Below, piece after piece: positions 38,001 to 50,000 of a stretch of 64,000 nt of DNA. Position 1 is the first letter of the stretch. The number at the start of each line of letters is the position of its first letter. The stretch comes from Zoroaster sp. YZ-2022 (lineage: Eukaryota; Echinodermata; Asteroidea; Forcipulatida; Zoroasteridae): the NCBI GenBank assembly GCA_029582265.1, contig CM055826.1:37394127-37458126 (forward strand), written 5' to 3'. Under the pieces are notes generated by a model. The model had not been told where the DNA came from and ran no database searches. It saw nothing but the letters and a program-made list of their open reading frames with translations. Made by a program: the position numbers and the translations under genes.

Positions 38001-41000
38001 CGCCCCTACAGAAGAATCGGCGGACGATGAAGTGGGTTTACACCATCTAAAGAAATAGCGTAGTCTGCTGTTGTAGACCTTCCTGGTGGAAGATCTACGA
38101 CGCCTGCCGCCAACTCCGCAGCCCGGACGAAGGCCCGCTGCGCGAAGGATCGGGAGACAATACCCAGCAGGTCAGGTGAAGATTCCCGGAGCTGGGTGCA
38201 GGTAGTTCGACCGGGCTGGAAAAGAATGTCCGACCTGCGGGGAGAACCACCGGCCTGTGGACCAGGAGGCCCGGAGGAAGTCTGGGAAACCACGCCTGGG
38301 CGGGGCCAAAGCGAACCCACGAGGAAAACTTTGCAATCGTCCTGTTCTATCTTGGCCAACACCCTCGCGATCAGGGAGAGCGGGGAAAGGCGTGAGCCAG
38401 AAGGCCCTCCACGAGATCGCTAGAGCGTCTGTCCGCCAGGCATTGGGGTCGTAAGCCTCGTGCAATAAACCGGGAGCTGGTTGTTGTGCGAGGTGCAAAC
38501 AAGTCCACGTGAGGACGGTCGATCAAGTTGAAGATCAATTGTACCACCGAGGGAGAAGGGTCCACTCTGTGGGGGCAACCCGTCCCGAGACAGGCGTCGT
38601 GCCAACCAATTGTCCACGCCCGAAGATGTGAATCGCTGACAAGGTGATGTTGTAGCGAATGCACCAGTGGAGAAGGTCCCGATCAAGGCGCACAGTTGCC
38701 CGGCGTGTTCCCCTGTCCGGTTGACATAGGCCACGACAGTGGTGTTGTCGCACCGTGTCGCGGACCGCCTTGCGGTAACCTGGCTAGAAAGCGGCGGGCC
38801 AGCGACACCGCTAACATCTCCAACACATTGATATGGAGAGACCGCTGATCGGTCGACCATACCCCAACCCGCCTGCAGTGGGGCAGACTGGCCCCCCATC
38901 CGGACAGCGCGCATCCGTCGTGATGGTCACCGGCGGTTGCGGGCGCCGAAAAGACCGACCCGCCGTGAGGTTGTCGGAGGACATCCACCAGCGAAGATGC
39001 GGGACCAGGAAAGGGCGGTCGGAACCGGGTAGTCGATGGAATGCGGCTGGGCGGAACACCGACAACAGATGGAGTTGGATCGGGCGCATGTGTAGCCTGC
39101 AAAAAATCGATGAGATCGCCATGCTGGCCATGAGACCCAACAACCTCAACCAGGCCGGGCGGAGCCACCACCCCGGCAGAAAAAGCGACACGCATTGGAT
39201 GAGATTTGTCACCCGCTCCGGAGTTGGCGGGCGAGACTCGCTGAAGGTCGAGCTGGGCCCCAAGAAAGAGCGGAGTCTCGCGAGGGGACCAGGTGCGACT
39301 TCTCGGCATTGACGATGAAGCCGAGATCGGCCGCCATCTGCCATGTCTGTGCCACTGCATGACGGCCGTTGCCCAGCTGAGCGGCCCACGACAATCAATC
39401 GCCCAAGTACATGAACACGAGATCCCCGTTGCCGCGCAGTGCCTTCCGATCACTCCCGCCACCCGGGTGAACACCCTGGGGAGGTGGAAAGACCGAAGGG
39501 AGGCGACAAACTTCGTACATGGCGTTGTCGCATTGGAAGCGGAGGAACTCCCGGTGTTCGGACGAATCGGGATATGGAGATAGGCATCCCGCAAGTCAAA
39601 CTCGCCGCCAAGCCGGGGGGCAGATGGTTCGAGAATTACCTTTAAAGTCTGCATCCGAAAGCGGCGGCGGCGGATGTATCGGTTGAGGGCCGTAGATTCC
39701 AGTATGGGCATGCCACGCGTCCACCCCTTTTGGGAACCAGAAAAAGGTGGACCTAAATCCGCCCGCCCGCCCGACTGGGACGGGCGCAGGCGTGTTTGAG
39801 GAGGAGAGACCTTAGCTCCCCTGAGTGTGGCGTTCGATCGTCCGGACGGGATGGGAGTCGGACCGGCGAACATGTCCGGCGGGGTGCTCAGAATTCAGCG
39901 TAACGCGGCTGGCGGTTTCGAGCACCCACCGATCGGACGTGGAATCGAGCCGCTGAAGTGGCGGGGCGGCCCCACGGGTCCCGTCGATGGGAGGCGCCAC
40001 AAGCCGAGCGTCATTGCGCCAGCCCCGAATAGCGGGGCCCGGTGCGTGTGAGCCACGGCGGGCTGGGCTGCTGACCCCGGTGTAAGATTGGCCACAGCGC
40101 TCGTGCCCTCTATCACCGGGCGACCCCAGTACCACGAGCTGCCTTGAGCGGTTTCGGCGTGGAATCTTGAAGGTCGCTTTGTCGGCCTACAGCGCCCGAT
40201 TTGGCGGGCTGAGAGGTTTGTTTAAATTAATCTTCTCAGTGGCCTCGAGGCGTTTCGCCTCCGCCTCCATCGACTCCTGAAATTTACCTGCGAGAGGTCA
40301 GGGCCGGGAGGGGGTGCCTGTAGCATGCGCGCACCCTCCGACGGAGGAATAGTGGGTCAACAGGTTGGCCCCTGTGCAGTAACCGCCAAGGTAGAGATTC
40401 GTGAGAACTGGTCCAGGGAAGTCGCAATCCATGGTCAAGGCAATGGAGGGCCGCCGTGAAGAGGTCCGCTGGACGGGCAATCCTCCCTCGCCCAAGGCCA
40501 AGTACTCCGTGAGGAGCAGGAGGAATGACGGCGCACGCAGCCCCAGGCGTGAGGCTGTGTCCACCTTCTTGAGGGTATCCTCAAGCTTCCCCCTCGGCGG
40601 TCAGAAAAGACTCTTCGCTGAGGAAGAACCCCCATCAACGCCCAACTTGTCCTTCGCAGAGTCCGGTACCACCGGCCGTGAAAACTGAGTAAAATCGGCC
40701 GTCGGGAAGCGGTGGTAACTCAACTCCCGCTTATATGGAGACCACTTTGCCGTCTCGGCAATGGAATTCATCACGCTCAACACACCAAGTCGGCGGCAGT
40801 ACTGGAAAAACTGGTGTACTACTGGCCGAACTGGTCATGTGTTGAGCGACTGGGCTGGAGCCAGCTGTCTCCTCCAGGGAGGAAGCTGCAAAACTGCACC
40901 ATGTCGCTGTACCAGCGCAGTTCGTCTCCATGACCGATAGGCGCTGCATGTGGACAGACTCGTCCTCGTCCTCAGAGCCCGACTGGGAGGGACGAGTTGA

Positions 41001-44000
41001 CCGGGCGACTGGGCGAGTCCCCGGCTGGACCACTGGAGCCGCGCCCGGGGCCGAAGAGGCCACGGATGAAACGGCGGGACCCACCACCTCCACCGAGAAC
41101 TCCGAGGATGGATGGAGACTCAACGCAGGGGAGAGGCGGGCGCCTGACGAACCCGTGTGAGGCGGGCCCACATAAGACTGAGTCGCCCAGCCGGGTCAGG
41201 ATAGAGACCGAAGTGGGGGACGGGGCCGAGTTGGCCCGGCAAACCGCCTGGGTGATAAGCAGACATGGCTGACACGAGGCCGTGATGGACTGCAGCGTGA
41301 AAAACTCGGCCGAGACACGGGCCATGGCTCGTCGTTTCTTACCGGTGTGAGACCGGGCAGACGAGAACTGGGCGAGGATCGATGGCTAGAACGTCACGCT
41401 TCTTCCCTCTCACACGAGCGGCTCCGGGTCGATTCTGAGGATAATTCGACCCGGAGGCATCGGCACGCCCGACGGCCGAGGAAATCGGACCCGGTGGGAC
41501 GGCGAGGCAAGAAACCAGGCCGGGCGGTGACTGCCAGCGTGCGGCGTAACAGCCCGGGAGAATGGGCCAGCGAAGCACCGGTCGCTGGACGAGCAAACAC
41601 CCCAGCACCGTGGCGACTGCCACTGGACCGGGAAACACTTTCGGGTGCGTCAGCGGGCACGGAATGGGCAGTGGGGCCCGGAGTCGACCTTACCCTTCCG
41701 TGGGCCTTTTTCTTGTAGGTCACCCTGGCAGAGGAGGATGTTTTGGATGAAACCTTGCCAGGGGAGCTACCAGCACGCTTTGCCAGTACCGCCTGAAATG
41801 GCCGGTACGGGGACAAGATCTCGTCCCGCCCTACCGGGCGAACGGGTTAGAACTACGTGCCTCCATCGGCACGAGGGGCTGGGCAGACGACTGCGGCGGT
41901 GGCGGGATAGAGCCACCGGAGCAATCACCCGAGGACACGGCCCGTCCCGGGGAGAGGAAATTCTCCCCGGTGCTGACGGACTCGGCCCTCACCAAACGTT
42001 TAGCCATTTTGAAAAAGACGAAACACAATGAAAACTCTACACTGAAGAAATTCTTTTTTTGTTATAGTTTTTATTAAATTCTCTAAAGCACACTATCGGT
42101 GCTAGCACAGTTATGTTAGTAGATAAATTGTCTTAACGTAAAGCCAAGAAAACTGGAAGGAAAAACTGTCTGTTGCCGGAGCAAAACAGAACGTGACCAA
42201 CCAGTCCTGTTGCGCTAGAGAAAAGAGGAAGATAAACATGGCGTGATGCCGCAGGGCAGCATGGGTAGTAGAGGGCGCTATTGTGTGTGAAAAGTCTTAG
42301 CGTATTGTTCTGCTATATTAGGGAAATATGCATCGGTAGATGGCCCTCCAGGTAAGTAGAGTGATGTAGACACAGGTTTTTATTTTGTTTCCATGAAAAT
42401 AAAGGTTTGTTGGAACCTATTTAGGTGTTCGGGTATATGCCCGAAACACCTTGTTTTTGTTCGTTTTTTTTTTTTTTTTACTTCTTCTGCTTCTCCCCCA
42501 TCTTGTCCGCAAACAAAAACATACTTGCAAACTTCACATGAACTTGAAACTTGGCATGTACTTAGAACTTAACAAGTAAATGAAACTCCAGTTGTGAGTG
42601 ACCCCGATTTGACCTTACTTCCTGTCCAAACCGGAAGTCAAAGTTTAATATAAAATAAAAAAATCATATCTCAACAACCACAACAGGTAAATGGACATTT
42701 TTTGCACTATTGTATAGATTGTTAATTGTCGAAAAATATTTACAAAAACATGACCCCAATTTGACCTTACTTCCTGTCCAAACCGGAAGTCAAAGTTTAA
42801 CATTTAAAAAATCATATCTCAACAACCACAAGAGGTAAATTCACAATTTTTGTACCATTGTACAGATCGTTAATTGTCAAAAAATATTTACAAAAAGGTG
42901 ACCCCAATTTGACCTTACTTCCTGTCCAAACCGGAAGTCAAAGTTTAACATTTAAAAAAAATCATATCTCAACAACCACAAGAGGTAAATTCACAATTTT
43001 TGTACCATTGTACAGATCGTTAATTGTCGAAAAATATTTACAAAAATTCTTACTTCCTGTCCAAACCGGAAGTCAAAGTTTAATATTTAAAAAAAAATCA
43101 TATCTCCGATTTTGAAGCCGACTGATGACCAGAAACCAAAGACTTTTTTAAGGGCCTTATTGGACTAAGAATATTCTGGAAGACAACTACATGTACCGTG
43201 TTTTCTTACTGTTTTGGCAAGGGACACCAAGGCAAAGACCAGGGACACCAAGGCAAAGACCAGGGACACCAAGGCAAAGACCAGGGACACCAAGGCTAAG
43301 ACCAGGGACACCAAGGCTAAGACCAGGGACACCAAGGCTAAGACCAGGGACACCAAGGCTAAGACCAGGGACACCAAGGCTAAGACCAGGGACACCAAGG
43401 CTAAGACCAGGGACACCAAGGCAAAGACCAGGGCCTATGTGTGTAATTCCAGACACAGAGCTGCTCAGCAGAAAAAAAATTGCTTACCAAAAAAAATTTG
43501 CTTAATAACAAATTTCTTTGATTACCAGCCAAACTTTCATACAAAATGTATGCATTTTGGCTGGTAGTCTGTTTTATATACTACTCAAAACAATTTAGGG
43601 AACACCGGAATAATCTCAGTTAAAGCAAGATCATTTATTTCAGATAAACACAATGTTTTACAGAATTGATGAGAAACAACTGCACAATGAAACAGATGAT
43701 AAAGGATGCATGTAGTGATTACACATTTCATGACGTGACTACTGAAAGAGAGAGAGGGGGTTGCAAATGAAAATCCCGGTTCATGGAACATTTCAAACCT
43801 ATTTGATGTTAAAAATCTGGTGTTCCCTAAATTGTTTTGAGTAGTATATTAGTTAGGAAAAATATTCGTTTTGCAAAATTCTTTGCTAAGACAAGGAAGA
43901 TATTTCAGTTTTAGAAGTGAAATTTCTTTGATTACCAGGCAAACTTTCATACAAAATGTATGCATTTTGGCTGGTAGTCTGTTTTATATTAGTTAGGAAA

Positions 44001-47000
44001 AATATTCGCTTAGCAAAATTCTCTGCTAAGACAAGGAAGATATTTCAGTTTTAGAAGTGGGAGGATAATCAACATAGTAGGGTCTGAAAACTCCAATGTC
44101 GGATGTGGTCTGTGGTCTGAATGGGATTCGAACCCGTGTCCACAGAAGTGGAAAGCAAGGAAAATAGAGCTAAGCTCACTAGTACAAGTCAACTAGTTCA
44201 TCTTAACACACATGTACATACTAGTACTCATCCACCATAGTTGTTTAGTTAAATGTTAGAAGTTCACAAATGATATTCAAAGCATTTACCTGGTCAGCGC
44301 ACCAGTACCAAATGGACGCTGGTGTCTGGCCGAATATGAAGCCTGCCCACGGGAGGTCAGAGTTGAGCGGGTCGCGTAGCATCTGCCAAGAATCACTCCG
44401 TGGGATTCCGCAGGTCGAATTGGAGTATAATGTTTCATTTGGGATTGCCTCCATGTATTTCACCTTAAGCTCTCTATAGCCACCGACCTTCACAAAACCT
44501 GGAGGAATCATGTTGAAAGTTATCACACAAAGTAAGTTTTTATTCGTAGGATTCATCAACCTATGGGTGCGTTCGAGTAGCTTCCCCGGGTCAAACCCGG
44601 GTCTGACTCTGGTGCATTCAAGTAGGTCTGACGTCATTGCCAGGGCTTATCTGGGTCATCCTCAATTAACCTGAACACGAAGCAGGTCACTACAATGTCG
44701 CCCTTAGGCCAAAAAAAAAGTCTCCGGTTTCTGGTCATCGGTCGGCTTCAAAATCTGTGTGGTGATGCGTTTTTTTTTTTTTTTTTGGGTAATCCTTTTT
44801 TTTTGCCAACAGGGAAATACATGATACATGTATACGCGGGGAACAAATTTCCCATACACAAAGTATGGTGGCTAAGAGAGACCTCAACATATCAGGCAAA
44901 TGTTCATACCCCAATGTAAAAAGATTGTTTAAAACACAGCACGGCAGAAATCTAATCGACCCAGCAATTTCGGGTGCATTTGGACATTGTTTCATATAAA
45001 AAATAATAATTTTAAATTCCAACGTGCGGGTCGGAGGCGATGCATGCAGAGACCAGAATCTGGAGATTTTTTTTGGCCTTATAAAGTCATGCATGTAGTG
45101 GACTACAATGTAAATCACTCTGGTATTGGAGAAAAAAAACGGGAATATTGGCGCTGTGGTTCGTGTACGGCCAGGGGTCGAAATTAACACTAGTGCGCTA
45201 TTCCAAGGCTAGTGGTCTTAGCAGTGGCACAACTAGCTGCTGTGGTTTGGGTAGTCCGATGGTCTAGTGAAAATATGCATGTACAAAATACAGACTCCAT
45301 GTTTTCAGGACGACTAGGAGGACTAGTAAAATTTTGACATTAACTACCGTAATTTCCTGCGTATAAGACGCTCGGTGTATAAGGCGCATTACCCCAGAAT
45401 CGGGGGAATGTGATTAAAGCGTCAACGTACAAGGCGCACCGCCGTATAAGGCGCACCATGACCGCTGACACAGAGGCCAGCTGGGTGCCACTCATTGTCG
45501 GTACATCGCCACAAAGGGGTCATTGTGTTGCGCCACTCCCTGAACTGATGGTCTGTGTGCCACAATAAAAACTATTCAATTGGACGAATGCCGAGTTTAG
45601 TGTTTAGCAGAAAATGTTCCCAGAAAAATGTAGCCCTGTCGATCCAATTGTATTGATTTTTTAATCGGTTAGCTAACGTGCGTGGGGCTAGAGATCGGAT
45701 TGGTTTCAGAAGTATAATTCTCAATATAGTTTGTTTCAAATGAACTATAGCCATCAACAAACACAAATTCGTATAATTATCGTGTCATGTGCAATGCATC
45801 GGAAACGATGTTATTGGTATACACGTTAAATTATTTGCTTACCTCCATGCTTGCATAAACAAGCATAAACAAGCCATTTTCATTCATAAAAAGTGGCAAC
45901 CATAAATTGTCCAATAAGCATGCAATACGTACGTGCACGTGCTTCTCTCCATTGCTCAGCCCGGGATTTCCCCTTAATATGCAACTTTCCCAACAAACCT
46001 TGTTCCCAACGTTTACCTGAAGGTCTCGAATGTGGATTCAAGACCCATGGGGACGAGCTTGGTCATGACCTGCAGGGACACGTGGACGATGATGACATCA
46101 TAATTCCAGTGCGGTCCAATCAGGTGCCGGAAAGACTGGCCACACACTGCCCGATGGCTTATTTTTCCGTACCACACGCTGGCTATGGGTCAACAGTAAA
46201 GGGATAGGAAGAACTCTCTATCCCTTAACTGTTGACTCCATAGCCAGCGTGTGGTACGAAAAAATAAATTGCGTCCTGCTGCCCGATGTGATGGCACTTT
46301 CCGAATTAAAACACACTGAACAGATCTCAAAGACATCGTGAATTTGTATTCACGGTTTGGGTATTAAATTGTTTTTCAACTATTTTGCTGTTGTTTGAAA
46401 ATGAATAAAACATGGCTTCTTCCTTTTCCCCATATATTAAAATCAATTTATTTTCATTCCCGGTTTAAAAAGTTTTTGTTTAGATATCGCTTGTGCTTTT
46501 TTGGTGAATAAGGTGAATTGAATGCATGATACATGTGCGCCAACAAAGGTTGTTATGGGCATTGTCGGAAACCACAGCACGGCCGTAAAGGTGAATGAAT
46601 GCATGAAAATCTTGCGCTAACGACCTTCATTGGAAAACACGGCCGCTTTGTTAGGTTGAGGTCCACCGAAAGTTACACAAGCGGTAATCATCACTTTGAT
46701 CTCAAGCGACACCAGATAAGGCGCACCGTTAGATAAGACGCAGTGACGTTTTCGTACCTTTGAAAGTCAGATAAGCCGCGTCTTATACGCAGGAAATTAC
46801 GGTAGTCCTGTGGGCTACCATAAATATGAAGTTAATTTCGACCCCTGAGGGCGCTATTTGAATCACCCCAGTGGACAAACTGACTTACTCATGATCATGA
46901 GAATGAATGACCCAATCAACATGATGAAGAACTGAAGAGTATCTGTATAGATGACGGCCGCCAGGCCACCGGTAATCGTACAGAAACCAGTCAGCACGAG

Positions 47001-50000
47001 CAGAAGTATCACAGCTAGATAGAGATTCCAGTTGAGTGCTTGCTGAAGGAACAGGGCACCAGAATATAGATTCACCTGAATGAAAAACCAACAGTATGTG
47101 TTATTCCTCAGAGAGTTGACAAGAGCTATGTACATGGCTAATTTCAAAGGAGCAAAGTGTCAAATCTTCCTTAATTTCAAATGAGCAAAGTGTCAAATCC
47201 TACTTAATTTCAAATGAGCAAAGTGTCAAATCATTTTTACATGTAATTTCAAACGAGGAAAGTCTCAAATCCTACTTAATTTCAAATGAGTCAAGTGTCA
47301 AATCCTACTTAATTTCAAATGAGTCAAGTGTCAAATCCTACTTAATTTCAAATGAGTCAAGTGTCAAATCCTACTTAATTTCAAATGAGGAAAGTCTCAA
47401 ATCCTACTTAATTTCAAATGAGTCAAGTGTCAAATCCTACTTAATTTCAAATGAGTCAAGTGTCAAATCCTACTTACATGTAATTTCAAATGAGCAAGGT
47501 GTCAAATCCTACTTAATTTCAAATGAGTCAAGTGTCAAATCCTACTTAATTTCAACTGAGCAAAGCATCAAATCCTACTTAATTTCAAATGAGCAAAGTG
47601 TCAAATCCTATGTAATTTCTGTTATTATACAAATAATTTATTCTGATACACTTACAGAGATCTTTGTGAAAATGTACAAGATAAGTGACAGCATGGCCAG
47701 ATAGACACGGATCCTATTCCCCCCGAAGCGTTTCTTCATGTACTCCGGAAGTGTGTAAACCTGCAATCATTTAAGAACGATTTGGATATTTTATGAACAA
47801 ATTTATGACAAAAAGGGAAATTATACAAGGGTGCCTGATACCTGGATGACCATAAAAATGACAACAACAGCTACTTACTGGTCTCATCAACCCTAATCCC
47901 CTTGATGATATTCATCTCTGGTAACGATGTCAATCCTTCAAAATCAATCGATATGAGTTTATGGAGGATCCCTGCTAACTCGATCCTTCAAAATCAAACG
48001 ATATGAGTTTATGGAGGATCCCTGCTACCTCGATCCTTCAAAATCAATCGATATGAGTTTATGGAGGATCCCTGCTAACTCGATCCTTCAAAATCAATCG
48101 ATATGAGTTTATGGAGGATCCCTGCTACCTCGATCCTTCAAAATCAATCGATATGAGTTTATGGAGGATCCCTGCTAACTCGATCCTTCAAAATCAATCG
48201 ATATGAGTTTATGGAGGATCCCTGCTGCCTTGATCCTTCAAAATCAACCGATATGAGTTTATGGAGGATCCCTGCTGCCTCGATCCTTCAAAATCAATCG
48301 ATATGAATTTATGGAGGATCCCTGCTACACTGTACCTCGATCCTTCAAAATCAATCGATATGAGTTTATGGAGGATCCCTGCTACCTCGATCCTTCAAAA
48401 TCAATCGATATGAGTTTATGGAGGATCCCTACTACCTCAATCCTTCAAAATCAATCGATATGAATTTATGGAGGATCCCTGCTAACTCGATCCTTCAAAA
48501 TCAATCGATATGAGTTTATGGAGGATCCCTACTAACTCGATCCTTCAAAATCAAATGATATGAGTTTATGGAGGATCCCTGCTACACTGTACCTCGATCC
48601 TTCAAAATCAATCGATATGAGTTTATGGAGGATCCCTGCTACCTCGATCCTTCAAAATCAACCAATATGAGTTTATGTAGGATCCCTGCTACCTCAATCC
48701 TTCAAAATCAACCCATATGAGTTTATGGAGGATCCCTGCTACCTCGATCCTTCAAAATCAACCGATATGAGTTTATAGAAGATCCCTGCTAACTCAATCC
48801 TTCAAAATCAACCCATATGAGTTTATGGAGGATCCCTGCTACCTCAATCCTTCAAAATCAATCGATATGAATTTATGGAGGATCCCTGCTAACTCGATCC
48901 TTCAAAATCAATCGATATGAATTTATGGAGGATCCCTGCTAACTCGATCCTTCAAAATCAATCGATATGAGTTTATAGAAGATCCCTGCTACCTCAATCC
49001 TTCAAAATCAATCGATATGAGTTTATGGAGGATCCCTGCTACCTCAATCCTTCAAAATCAATCGATATGAATTTATGGAGGATCCCTGCTACCTCAATCC
49101 TTCAAAATCAATCGATATGAGTTTATGGAGGATCCCTGCTAACTCGATCCTTCAAAATCAACCGATATGAGTTTATAGAAGATCCCTGCTACCTCGATCC
49201 TTCAAAATCAATCGATATGAATTTATGGAGGATCCCTGCTACCTCGATCCTTCAAAATCAAATGATATGCTAGTACCTCGATCCTTCAAAATCAACCGAT
49301 ATGAGTTTATGGAGGATCCCTACTACCTTGATCCTTCAAAATCAACCGATATGAGTTTATGGAGGATCCCTGCTAATGTACCTTGATCCTTCAAAATCAA
49401 CCGGATCCCTACTACCTCGATCCTTCAAAATCAAACGATATGCTACCTCGATCCTTCAAAATCAACCGATATGAGTTTATGGAGGATCCCTACTACCTTG
49501 ATCCTTCAAAATCAACCGATATGAGTTTATGGAGGATCCCTGCTAATGTACCTTGATCCTTCAAAATCAACCGGATCCCTACTACCTCGATCCTTCAAAA
49601 TCAAACGATATGCTACCTCGATCCTTCAAAATCAACCGATATGAGTTTATGGAGGATCCCTGCTGCCTTGATCCTTCAAAATCAACCGATATGAGTTTAT
49701 GGAGGATCCCTGCTAATGTACCTTGATCCTTCAAAATCAACCGATATGAGTTTATGGAGGATCCCTGCTAATGTACCTTGATCCTTCAAAATCAACCGAT
49801 ATGAGTTTATGGAGGATCCCTGCTACCTCTATCCTTTAAAATCAACTGATACATCATAGATTTTTGGTAGGCTAAGTCAATAAAATTTCAAATCCTACCT
49901 CAATCCTACAAAAACATTCAAATCCTCCGGTTGATTTTGAAGGATTTAGGATGGTTAGGGTTTAATGCTTTGGAGTACATTAATTATAAAAGTAATATTT

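Larger units (their letters stand above)
36608..42371 (-). mobile_element. DIRS-type tyrosine-recombinase retrotransposon, degraded
   Basis: 5.76 kb, far more GC-rich than its surroundings. On the - strand the order is gag-like region, RT, RNase H, tyrosine recombinase. Ends are 159-bp inverted repeats (36633-36791 and 42213-42371) plus a 25-base left extension; an internal complementary region at 36845-36935 repeats both outer ends. No target duplication is seen, as expected for recombinase-mediated integration. Frameshifts and stops in every domain make it a dead copy. It lies in the 15.7-kb intron between exons e and f. Confidence 0.9.

Noticed and set aside
37000..42030. Bacterial contamination or a CpG-island gene cluster
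   Set aside because: The GC-rich block is bounded by DIRS inverted repeats and encodes DIRS RT and recombinase fragments; the + strand frames are shadows.
43165..43567. Four open frames on both strands with 7-residue repeats
   Set aside because: All explained by the 21-bp array.
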